From Isoetes taiwanensis (taxonomy: Eukaryota > Streptophyta > Lycopodiopsida > Isoetales > Isoetaceae), in NCBI GenBank assembly GCA_021234155.1, contig JAJEKV010000031.1:12884928-12948927 (forward strand): a stretch of 64,000 nt of DNA, read 5' to 3'. A model generated the notes under the pieces. It worked only from the letters and a program-made list of their open reading frames with translations, did not search any database and was not told the DNA's origin. Position numbers and translations under genes: made by a program. How positions within the stretch are numbered: the stretch's first letter is position 1; every line of letters begins with the position of its first letter. This document shows positions 20,481-32,400 of this stretch, one piece after another.

Positions 20481-23400
20481 GGACAACAGTATACCACAAC
20501 TCTCAAATGGAACAAATGGAGGAGAAAATTTAGAAATCACCACCCCTTTATGTCAGGAATTTGGAAGAGACGATGTTGAAGCCTATATTGATAGTAAAAA
20601 TTTGGACAGGTTGGAACCAGTCGGTTCCGTGGTCGAAAATGAAGATTTAGAAGATAGTGTAAATGATGAAACATCGCCACCTGAGCACTTTACTTCTAAC
20701 TTTGCTGAGGAAATGGAGGAGAGTGAAGAATCACCTTCAACTCCTTCTGGAACTTCCACATCTAGCACATCAACATCATCTTCATTTGCGTCCAGTCCAT
20801 TTGTGTATGAAGATCCAATAGGAACTGAATCTCAAATCAACAGCCAGGATGAGCCATCGACAGCCCAAGAGACTCAAAGTTCAGAAAACAAGATCTTTAC
20901 AGCAGAAGGAGGTACACTAAGGGAGGTTGAAGATTCTGGTTCTCAGGAAGAGATGCTGACAACTGGGCCTTCTTTGTCATATATATTGCCTCAAGAACCT
21001 TCTATTGTTCTAAAAGAAAACCCAATTGGTTCCCAGTTGCATAACTCCATTGATGAACTGTTTCCAAACCAAAGTACATTTGAGAAGATCTACGTGGAAG
21101 CAACGCTAGTACTGAAGAATGATGATAAGCCATCAGTGCAGGTATTTATTGCAGCCCTCTATCCTGCTTATGAGTCAAATGGCTGAACTTGTGTTTGGGG
21201 TCTGGGTTCGGGAACTCCTGGAAGACAGCCCTCTGTGAGGACCCGTGGATCTAACAGGAGAGTCCGGGGGACTATGTCACGCGGGATTTGCAAGAAGAGA
21301 ACAAGAAGAAGAAAACAGAACAAAAAGGAACAATGAGAGGAAAATGATAAGCTTCCTTGATATCAATGATGAACATACATGAGCTCTCGCAATCGAGAGA
21401 AAACTGAAATGAGACAAGACTCAAAACTCATCTAGAACTCATGTGCGAGCTCTAGTCATATATATAGTACAATGGCCTTTGGCCCAATATAGACACTCTG
21501 ACTGATCTCGGTGCCGACTCCTGGAAGGAGGCCTGATTTGCAGGAATGTTGGCGGTGCCTCTTGAAGTGCCTAGAATCATGTTGACGCTGACGCGGGTGA
21601 TGACAGGCCGTCACTTGTCTGAGCGGCGCCTCTTAGGCGCAGGCTTTGACTGCGTGGTCTGCTGCTTGGTCTTCTGCTGAGCCTTTGATGGCTGACCCGT
21701 GGCTGACTGTGGATCCTTGAGCTTGACCTGGTCCGTCGTATGCATGAATAGTCCTGTACCAGGAGGCACAGGACTAACACTCCCCCCTACCAAACGACAC
21801 TCAGAGTGAAGAAAAGGAGAGAGGGTTTCGGAGGGCGGGAAGCCATCCGTCTGAAAGTGATCCTCTCGGGAATGAGGGCGGGCACCATTATGGTACTGGC
21901 TAATGAGGTCCTGGCGGGATTGTAGAGCGGGAGGAGTGTTGATGCCAAGGGCAGGATCTGCATCAATGAGGAAACGAGAGCGTACCATATCTTCAAGGGC
22001 AGCATGGGCGTCTGAAGAAACGAACTGACATTCCATGAGGAGGCAGGTTTGGAGGCCGAAGGCACTGACACTGGCATTCGGATTGCAGTGAAAAATGGGA
22101 TGCTGTCGATTTAAGGAGCTGAGCAAGATGCATTTGAAAGCAGCACAAAAACCTGCTTGAAGATGGACTGAAGGATCTGGTGAGGTGGCGGCATTCTGCA
22201 AGAAGGTGTCAAGACCATGAAGCGCATCAGCCGGGCGTTGCCAACCACGCTCATTAGCAATATAGATCCAATTCGTGGTGGTATCAAGAGTTGCACCCTC
22301 CTCCCAATGGGAGCGGCGAACAAAACGTGGATCCCACCGGAGATCCGTCGAGATCTGAGGTGGAGTCCATCCAGCATGGCCATCCATGACCTTTGTCCAA
22401 AAGGGGAGGCGCCAATCAGAAGTCAGGAACCTGGGGCGTGGAGGAACACCCAGGGAAGCATAGGGAGAAGGAACCATGCCCGTGGGCATGGGTTGCTGAG
22501 CTTGCTCCCTGAATTCACTGACAAGAGCCGGATCAAGAGCTTGATACCAACGATCCCAAACAGAGGCAGAGAGTTGAGAGTTGACAGGAGGGCTATCCCA
22601 ACCCGTGGGGACCGTCTTGCTATCCAGAAGAGCACGTAATTGATTGTAACCTGCGAGGTGCTGCATATAAACTTGTGCATAGGGAAGATCCTCAGGATGG
22701 CCCAGATACTTCCTTATTTGTTGCAGCGCTTCCGCTTGCCAGAGAGGTAAATGATTGGCAAGCTCAGGCATGTACTCCTGATGAAGAGTGTGGGTCTGAG
22801 CATGATCAGCAAGATAGGGGTTGTTATCCTGAAGCAACCATTGCAAAGTGGGGTCACCCTGGAAGAGCTGGCGTGGCCCATCCCGAAAGTTCTCCTGGGT
22901 ATCACCCAGATAGAAATCATGAAAAATGTAAGCCATGGGCTGAACAATTCTGAAGGTGATAAAGTCCGGATCGGCGCAGTGTATGAGATAGAGGACCAAA
23001 AGGGCACAGCATAAACCTTTGTCTTCAATTGAGAGTTCGGGCCAGATCCGAAGAAAATCTGCAGTGCACAGGGGAACATCCACAGGTCCATCGGTAGCAT
23101 GCCGCCGAAGAAGGAATAGGTGGCGGCGGGCAACCACATAATCATGATAGCAGGAAGGAACTGGTAGTCGGAAAGGCAGGTTTCTAACAATGGTGTTATG
23201 GCCGTCAAGTTTTGCTTGAGCCTCATGTGACGAATAGCTTCTTTGCGGTTTGTTGTTCAAGGTCCGCGGATCCGGTTGTCCTTTTTCTAGCGAGAAGGCG
23301 TGATTGGTCACGGACCCATTTAGAAGTGTTGACTGGGAGGAGGATTTCCGGGACATTGAGGCCGAACCACGACAATCTCCGCATCATCAAGAATCTTACG

Positions 23401-26400
23401 TTTACGCACCTCGTAAGCTGATCTTGGGAGAGGTGAAATTTGAGAGGTCTGTGTAGAAAGCTGAGCCGTCAAGGAGGCAATTTGAGCGTCCCGCTCTGTA
23501 AGGTTTTGAACTTGAGTGCTATAATTGTCACAAAGCTCAGAGTACAAGGCGTCGAGCTTAGCAATATCTGTGTCCTTGGCACCCAGGAGAGTGTCTTTGG
23601 ACTTGTTTTGCTCCAATAAATCCTGAATTTCTGATTGGAGCTGAGCCTGTTGATCTGCAAGTTGGCTGATCTGATCCTGTGCACTTTTGAGATCTGTATG
23701 GGCCTGTAAGAGAGCTCCGTGCTTGTCTTGAAGTGTGGCCTCCAAAGTTGCAACTTGTGCAGTGGCAGCTTGAAGGTCACGGTGTACCGCATCAGAGGCC
23801 TCTAGTGCCGTTTGAACCCCGTTCATAAGAGCTTCTTGGGATTCTTGTAACTTTAGAACAGCAGCTTGAGCATCCTGGCGTCTTTGATACAACGGTGACG
23901 AAAGGGTTTGTGGTGGTGGAGCCTGCTGTTGCCTGGTTTGTGATGTTTGTGAGATATGGTGTGAACTGGATGGTGTAGCAGAGGATGAGACAGTGACATG
24001 GGAGTGCAGATTTTTGACATGACCAGAGGAAGTAGGGCGTGAAGTGCCGACTTGGTGAGTCTGGGGAAGGGACCGCTGAGTGGAATCATGAGAATTAGGT
24101 GGTGTGGGAGGAAAGTAATGACGGATGATGGCTTGAAGGTGGCCTCCCACAGAAACTTCAGAATTAGAAGTGGCAGCCCGAAGACGGTCAACTTCTTGGA
24201 GAAGACGGTAAAACATCCATTGGGGCCAATCAATATGGTGGTTAGAGTGAATAGCAGTGATCACAATATTATAGAAAGGTTTATTGATATGGGTGTTCTT
24301 GATAGAATACCCAAGGAACTCGCGCCACAGAAACTTAACAAAAGTTTCATGAGGTTTGTCTATGTTTGTCAAGCGATGTACATTGGCTTGATAAGGAGTT
24401 GCACCAAACTCTGTGACATCTAGATCCTGTATGGCAGACCAAGATAAACAAGGGGTTTGCAAGGGAATATGGAATACCTCGGAAATCAAGTGTTGAGTCA
24501 GCGAAATGGTGGTGCCATCGACCACGGTGGTGTATCCATGCGGGCTGTTGACGATATTGGCGATGAACTGCTTCAATTGATCAGGATTTGGAGCCGGGAG
24601 TTCCATTTGAGAGAATTCGTAAAGCTTCTGGCGTTCGGCGACTTCACGATTCGGGCCAACAAGGGCTTCTGGAAGGAAAGTAAGCGCCAAGAAAGATACG
24701 TGACTCGAAAAGAGCGGGTCCCCGGGAGATAGCTTGAAGTGTAGAAAATTTTGGTGCAGCCATGGTAAAGATGTGCGTAAAGAACGGTGATTCCAAGCAT
24801 GGAGGGCGAAGGCCAAGAACTAAGGCGCAAAGGAACGAAAAGGTTTTATATGGAATCGAGGCTTAAGAGGTATGATGAGGGCTTAAACCAGAGCCGCTGA
24901 TGGTGCCAGTGTCGAAGATGCCAAGGATGATTTGGAGAGGCAAAATTTGGCTAAGTCCCCAAACAACAAAGGGGAAGCAATGAACGGTGAAGATGAGGAC
25001 GGAGAGAAAGATCGATGTGACAGGTGGCCCAAGGACACATATTAATGTTTGACGGGTATGAAAAAAGCAATTGCATTTATTGGCTGGCAACTTCGAGTGG
25101 GATATCATTTAAACGAATGTGTCGAGAGGGTACCCTTGCTAGATATCTACGGGAGAAAGGATTCTCGGTTTAGAAAAAGCCTTGCATTGCAAACCGTTGG
25201 CGGAGTTACGATTGGTCCCGTCGACTAAGCGGTTCCTCGGTTGGCTATATAAGACGAACCCGGGAGTGAAGCGGCGAGACATTCGATGGCGCTTAGCATG
25301 GCATTTGTTGGTTTGAGCGAGCGCACAATGCCTTTAATGGTCAAGAATGGATCACCAGTAAAATGGGTATGCGGACCTCTCAAGGCCGCCACAATCGCGG
25401 GCCTCGCGAATGGATGGTGGTGTTCCGGGATGCTGAACATCCCGATCCAAATACTCACAGGATGGAGGTGGTTACGCACCTTCGACCTGGGACCTGGCAG
25501 AACCTCTACTACCTCCTCATCACCTCTGCTCGAACCCGAGGAGTAGAGGCTTTCTTCCGGTTTTAGTAGATAGGGCTCTGAGCCCATTTTTGTATATAGG
25601 GCAGTGCCCATAGCGGAAGTAGCTGGGCTGTGCCCGCATTTTGTAAAAAATTATCCACCTTTAACATAATATGCCGCCGTTTTAGTCACTTTCTGTGGTG
25701 TTTGCTTCTTGAACAGCATCTGTTTGTTGATTTTCACTTCCTGTGTGATGAAATGTTTTGAGGCGAAAGCCATTAACCAGTGTAGGTAATGGAGTGCCAT
25801 CTAACTCAGCCAGTTGGAAAACGCTGGGTCGAACCACTTGAACAATTTGATAAGGGCCAAGCCAACGAAACTTAAGTTTACCCGGAAAATTTTTGTACCG
25901 AGAATCATAAAGAAGAACCAAATTGCCTTCTTTGAATGTTTTTGTCTTCAGACGTTTGTCATGTAAAGACTTTTGCAACTGTTGTCCATGAAGAACACGA
26001 ATATAAGCATCCCTTCTAAGTTCATCCAACTGTTCCAATTGATAGACCCTCTCTTTGAGTGCAGCAGGCGGATTATGGGTAGTAGCTAGTTGAAAACGGA
26101 GCGTTGGAAGGATGTATTCAAACGGCATGAGAGCTTCCTGACCATAAACCAATTTGAAAGGAGTGTGACCTGTAGCGATTTTGAAACAAGTATTGTAGGC
26201 CCAAAGAAATGTAGGAAGTTTTGTTTGCCGATACCACGTGCGTGAAGCGTCACAAATTTTCTTGAGAATGGTGACGAGTTTTGTTGGTGCTTTTACGCCA
26301 AACCATTACCTTGAGGATAGTAAGGTGTGCTCTTGTGATGATGTATCGGGGAGATAATCCGTCGACTCCTTGATGGTATGATTGATAAAGTGGACACCAC

Positions 26401-29400
26401 GATCACTGACCAGCTCCGTGGGGCAGCCGAATCGCGTGATGATGTGTTGATAGAGGACCTTGGATGTGCTTGCCGCAGTGTTGTCTGGAAGTGCGCAAGC
26501 TTCCGCCCATTTAGTAGCGTAGTCAGTGAGAACCAGAATGTAGTGGGACGCGGGTGTGCGCTATGCGGGTCGATGGGTCCCACAAAATCCATTCCCCATT
26601 TTGCTGAAGGGAAGTGGCGGCAACCGGCGTCAAAGGGAAGAGCGTCCGCGGGCCGTCGGCGTCCCACACGCTGGCAAGCATCACACGTGCGGGCGTGGGC
26701 GTGAGCGTCTTTGAAGAGCGTGGGCCAAAAATACCCAGCGAGAAGGATTTTGCGTGCCGTGGTGTCACCATGAAAATGACCACCACCTAGCCCTTGATGA
26801 GCTTCCCGAACAATATCTGGAACTTCATGTGGTAGAACACAGCGTCGAAGGATGGTGTCCTTACCCTTTTTGTAGAGATGTCCTGCAACCATGGTGTAGT
26901 CACGGACCTCGCGGAGAAATTGATGTCGACGGGATTGCCTCTTGGCAGGAGAGAGCGTCTCGTCTTCTGGTGGAAGGGCACCTGTGAGGAGGTACTGCTG
27001 AAAATCATGGAACCAATGTGGTGTTGCCGTGACTAAAAAGAGCTGAGCATCAGGAAAGGCGTCTGAGACTCCAGTTGAGGGATCATCTGTGTGGATGCGT
27101 GAAAGATAATCCGGGACCACATGAGATTTGCCGGCCTTGTGAACAATTTCAAAAGGGGCAAATTCTTGGAGAAGAAGGACCCAACGAGCAATGCGGCCCG
27201 TGGGCGTGGATTTGTTGATCAAATAAAGGAGTGCTTGGTGGTCCACAAAGAACTTGATTTGACTGCCCAAAAGGTAGTGGCGGAAGCGTTGGACACAGAA
27301 AATGAGACCCAAAGCTTCACGCTCTGTGGCAGAATAGTTGCGCTCAGCAGAATTGAGTTTTCGGCTGGCGTATCGATTTGGTTTGTCAGTGTTCGCATCA
27401 TATTCTTGAGAAAGAACAGCTCCAATAGCAAACGCCGAGACATCGACATGAACATGAAAGGGCTTGTCCCATTGAGGAGGAACAAGAACCGGGGCCTGAG
27501 TAAGCAAAAGCTTCAACTGTTGGAAAGCAGCATCCGCCTGGGAATTCCAAGCCCAGGTGGATTCGTCACCCGTGAGTTTATGAATGAGATCTGCAATGGC
27601 TGCTAGTCCAGGAATGAAGGTGGAGTAATAATTGACCTTACCCAGAAAAGAGCGTGTCTCCTTGATATTGGCTGGTGCTTGAGCCTTGAGCACACAACTG
27701 ATTTTGGCAGGATCTGTGGTGATACCTGCTTTGCTGACAACGTGGCCTAACAGAACTCCTGAAGTGACGCAAAAGGTGCATTTCTCAGGATTGAGACTAA
27801 TGCCGAACTCATCACATTTCTGGAAGACGAGTTCCAATTTATCCAAATGGTCAGCCATGGAACTGTAGGCAGAGAAGTCATCTTGAAAAATTTGTAAGAA
27901 GGGATTTTCCTTCATGAAATCATGAAAAACTGAGAGCATGATGCGTTGAAACGTGGATGGAGAGTTTGATAAGCCAAAAGGAACCACCTTGTAGGCAAAA
28001 GTGCCCCACGGGGTGGTGAAAGTAGTCTTGAGTTGATCAGATTCTTTGATTGAGATCTGATTGTAGCCAGAAAAACCATCCATGAAGGAGTACATTTCAT
28101 GTCCAGCAACCTCTTCCAGAACCTGGTCTGTGAAGGGAAGGGGAAAATGATCACGCTCCATGGCCTGATTGAGTTTTCGGTAGTCCACGCAGACGCGGAT
28201 CTTACCATTGTGTTTGAGGGCAATGACGATGGGCCTCACCCACTCAGAATGTTTGACCTCATAGATCAAACCTGCAGCAAGGAGTTTGTCAATTTCTGCC
28301 TTGACTCGATCATGGTAATTGGGGTTGAGCCGGTACTGTCGTTGCTAAACTGGTCGTGCATCAGTTTTGGTAGGAATGGTGAGTTTCCCCAACCGAAGAT
28401 CTCTGTAGCTCCAGGCAAAAATGTGTTTGAATTTTTTGAACAGCTTGACGGCCCTGTTACGATAAGGGGCCGGAAGATTTGCAGCAATGCGGACGGGGGC
28501 GATTGTTGCCCACGCCCACGATCTCAACGTGAGTCCGAATATGAGGTATCATACGTGTCCCTGGACAATATGAGCAGGCGGTTGAAGCATAACAGGATGC
28601 GTGGCACTTTGCGTGGTGAAAAAGAGAGGTTGCTGAGTTTCATCCAGCAGAGGTTGCTTCATGACAGCGTGTACATCAACAGGAGTTGCAGGAGGTTCAG
28701 CATCTGAAAAGTGATCAACACGTTGGATTCTATTGCAAGGAGCGAGGTAAGGGTCAAGCAAAGCAGCCCACGACTGGTCTGATCAAGAGTCATTTCTCCC
28801 CAAGGATCGGCATATTGAGGGGTAGGATGACAATTGGCGGACTTCGCGGTGGAGCACGAACTTGATAAATATTCGAGCTTCCTCGAATCACCGTAATCGA
28901 GAGAGAGGGTTCGCGATGTTCAGCGAAAATGATCCTGCCTGTTTCCAAGTCCATGGTGGCATTGAGGTGACCATCAGTGATGACTAACTGGTCCGTGGCC
29001 CAGTAATGGATACTCTTGGCCTGGCGGAGAAAAGGTCTGCCGACCAATATTTCATAGTCACCTGGATCTTCGCCAGCCTTCCAAACTCCAAATTCCATGG
29101 GGAATCGGAGATCATCTATGTTGATGTGAAGAAGAGGCGTGACGCCTTGAGGTCTCGTGATATGGCCATTACCCAACTTGATGTCATATGGGGCACGAAA
29201 GAGTTGTGTGATGCCCATTTGTTTGCGGAGTTTATCCGTGATGAGATTTACTGCGCTACCCCCGTCAATTTGAACATGATTGACTTGTTGATTTCCCACC
29301 GTGGCATGGACCGTGGGTGTAGAGGTAGCAACAGCGCCAACTAAAACTGTTGGGAGTGGTAACTGGTCCTTGAGAGCAGGACAGAGTTTTAAAATGGTTG

Positions 29401-32400
29401 CCAAGCTTAAAGGAATTTTGATCTTGGCAAGCTCCTCTTGGAGTTCCAGAGGCACATGAGAAAAAGGATCTGCTGGATCCACGGGTGCTGGAGTGCGTGG
29501 TAAGGAAGCAGCAACTTCTTTGAGCAAGTCAACCTCGGCAGCAATATTGGGATATGTCCGAGGCGTGGAGGTTGAGATGTGGAAGGTATATATCGTGGCG
29601 TTGTTGAGCTCGGTGGTGGTGGCATGAACATTTGCTAAGCGTCGCGACCTTGGCGGCTTGCATGAGATTCAAAATGCTTTGGCGAACTTTAGGCATGACA
29701 TGTGGCATGAGTTTTCTCAAGTCGGGTGCAAAATGAACCTTTTTTCGTCCTCATGAGGAATGGTGTCAAGCGCAAAGGCGGGTTTGCGTGCCATTTGGAA
29801 TAATGGTCAAGGGGCGTGATGCCACGGTGCAGGGCGGAAATTAAACCAACCCAATTTGATGGCTGATTTGGAGGATTAAGAGCACGGAAAATTTCTTCGT
29901 GCTTGTTGATCCATCGAGGTTGATTCTTGGAGCTGGCCGATAACGTGATTCTTGCCGAGGGCGAGGTGGCTTCTTAAGAACAGGACGCGGGCCTTGTTTG
30001 CCATTAGCAATCCAGAGTTGGTAAGCCGTGAGGCGGACCGATGTGGTCTGATTGGTGCCAGGAAGCTGTACCTGAACTTGTGGAAGTTGAGGACACGCCG
30101 TGGTGGTATGACCCCATTCTTGACAGTGGTAACACTGAGCTTTTGAAGGATCAAAAGGAGGACGTGGGTTTGGTCCCCGTTGTTGCTCCTGTTGCTGATA
30201 GTGTTGATTCGGTTGCGCCTGAAGTGGTGGCTGCTGATAGTGCGATTGTTGCTGAGGTGTTGTTTGCACTTGATAAACCAGTTTGTTGCGAAAAGGTGTG
30301 GGATGAGTGCGAGTGCACTCTTCCGTGGCATGATTGCACATGTTGCATCGCTTGCAATGAGGCGGGCCATTGGTGGAGTTGCACTCATTTGCCAAATGGC
30401 CTTGGTATTTGCAAATATGGCACCAGATCTGACTGCGCTGTGGATTGGCGTGTTGAGGCTGGACAGCCGTCTGTGGAACCATGACAGGTGGAATGAAAGG
30501 GAGCTCTTGAAGAGCCACGCCCCGGGAGGAAACATTGACTGAGTGATTGACAAGGTCGATAGCCTGCTCCAAAGTCTTGGGGACGGGTATTGATCATGAG
30601 TCGAATATTTGGAGGAAGTCCTTGGAGAAACCGGACCAAAATCTGGCTACGTGTTGGGTACTCCTTGAGCTTACTTAGCGAGAATGTGAAGTCGATCCAT
30701 AAAATCCCCGGCGGAGACCGTGGGCTCTTGTTGAAGTTCATTGAGTTGCTTGAGATGAAGTTGATCATCATCCGTGGTCCCATAATGAGAAAGAAAAAGC
30801 GGTCCTCATTTGGACCAATCTTGTTTCCGGTGGCTTTTGTTGGACATGAGCCATTGATGAGGAGAGCCACGCAGGGTGGTAGAAAAGATGTGGAATTTCA
30901 GTTGAGGTTGCGCATGACCATTTAGGACAGCTAGAGCCTCAAATTCTTCCATGTGAGCCTGAGCACTTTGGTCTAAGGGTTTGCCTTTCGTGTTGCCAAA
31001 AGTGGGATATGTCAGTTTCAAGGTCTGAAAGGTAGATGTGAAAGTCTTTGGGCTGGGCGGGAAACGATATAGTGATGATATTGAGGTTGAGTTGGAGGTG
31101 GCATGGTGCTTGAAGGACCCTGATGAAGGGGTGACTGTGGTTGAGGAACTGAAGGTGCCTGAGCATTGGTTTTGAGATCAGTAAGGTTGTAACAGGAAGT
31201 GCAGTGGGAAATGTAGGGAAAGGAAATTCCGGGTAGGCGCAAAAGAGACTTTGTGGATATCCCCACCCCGGGAGATGATGGTTGTGAAGGAAGAGGCGTA
31301 TGGCCCGAAGAGTGATGGATGTAGGTGTGTTCAGGTGTATGAAAGTAAGGTTGAGAAGGTTGAGCCTGATAGGGCTCCTGATAGTGATGAGGTGACTGAG
31401 GCTGTGAGCAATGTTTGCACGCTTGGGGTGGGGAACTGGGACGAGACAGGACCCGAGGGGTGGGTGGCGCCGACTGAGCCCGAGACCGAAGATGGCCTCC
31501 CTCAATGTCATAAGCAAATCCATACATGTCATGAAACGTTTCCTCGAGCGCCGATGGGCTCAAAGCGAGATGCCCGTCGAGAAAGGAGTTCTTCGGGCGT
31601 AAAATTCCCTACGACATGGCGGCCGAAGAAATGAGGATCGAATCGGACGGGCAGGCGGCGGCGGTGTTTGGGGTGCGGGTTCGGGGGAACTCCCTGGAAG
31701 ACATGACCCCCTCTGTGAGGACCCGTGGATCTAATGGGGGGGGGACTATGTCACGCGGGATTTGCAAGAAGAGAACAAGAAGAAGAAAACAGAACAAAAA
31801 GGAACAATGAGAGGAAAATGATAAGCTTCCTTGATATCAATGATGAACATACATGAGCTCTCACAATCGAGAGAAAACTGAAATGAGACAAGACTCAAAA
31901 CTCATCTAGAACTCATGTGCGAGCTCTAGTCATATATATAGTACAATGGCCTTTGGCCCAATATAGACACTCTGACTGATCTCGGTGCCGACTCCTGGAA
32001 GGAGGCCTGATTTGCAGGAATGTTGGCGGTGCCTCTTGAAGTGCCTAGAATCATCTTGTGGACGCCGACCTTGGTGATGATGACAGTCATCACTTGTCCG
32101 AGCGGCGCTCTTAGGCTTGAGCTTTGATTGCGTGGTCTGCTGCTTGGTCTTCTGCTGAGCCTTTGATGGCTGACCCGTGGCTAACTGTGGATCCTTGAGC
32201 TTGACCTGGTCCGTCGTATGCACGAATAGTCCTGTACCAGGAGGCACAGGACTAACAACTTGTGTCCAATTTTCTCAGGAAAAGGGAGGTCTTGCCAATT
32301 CAGCTTCTCGTAAAAGTCCAGATTTTAATAATTTGTGGAAAAACAGCTTTTGGGTACCTGTTGCAGCAGGTGTAGTTGCTTTCCTAGGAGCACTGCTTTC

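Larger units (their letters stand above)
21192..32257 (-). mobile_element. Ty3/gypsy retrotransposon with two extra post-pol ORFs (gypsy-2)
   Basis: This 11.07-kb element is inserted antisense in an intron of the LysM gene. LTRs of 588 bp (21192-21779) and 593 bp (31665-32257) begin TGTTTGGGG and end CTAACA on the plus strand. ACTTG duplicates the target (21187-21191 and 32258-32262). The minus-strand order is gag, protease, RT, RNase H, integrase, two long additional ORFs, then LTR. No chromodomain was seen. The LTRs differ by several indels and numerous substitutions, so it is older than gypsy-1. The minus-strand sequence next to the 5' LTR (CCGCCGCCGCCTGCCC) does not match a primer site I know. 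Confidence 0.93.

Noticed and set aside
21611-23356. Envelope protein of gypsy-2
   Set aside because: The position fits, but no signal peptide, cleavage site or membrane anchor is visible, and it ends in a basic nuclear-type tail.
25225-25611. 128-codon minus-strand gypsy-2 gene
   Set aside because: It overlaps the plus-strand TATA and a more protein-like antisense frame; composition gives no support for it as a separate Gypsy protein.
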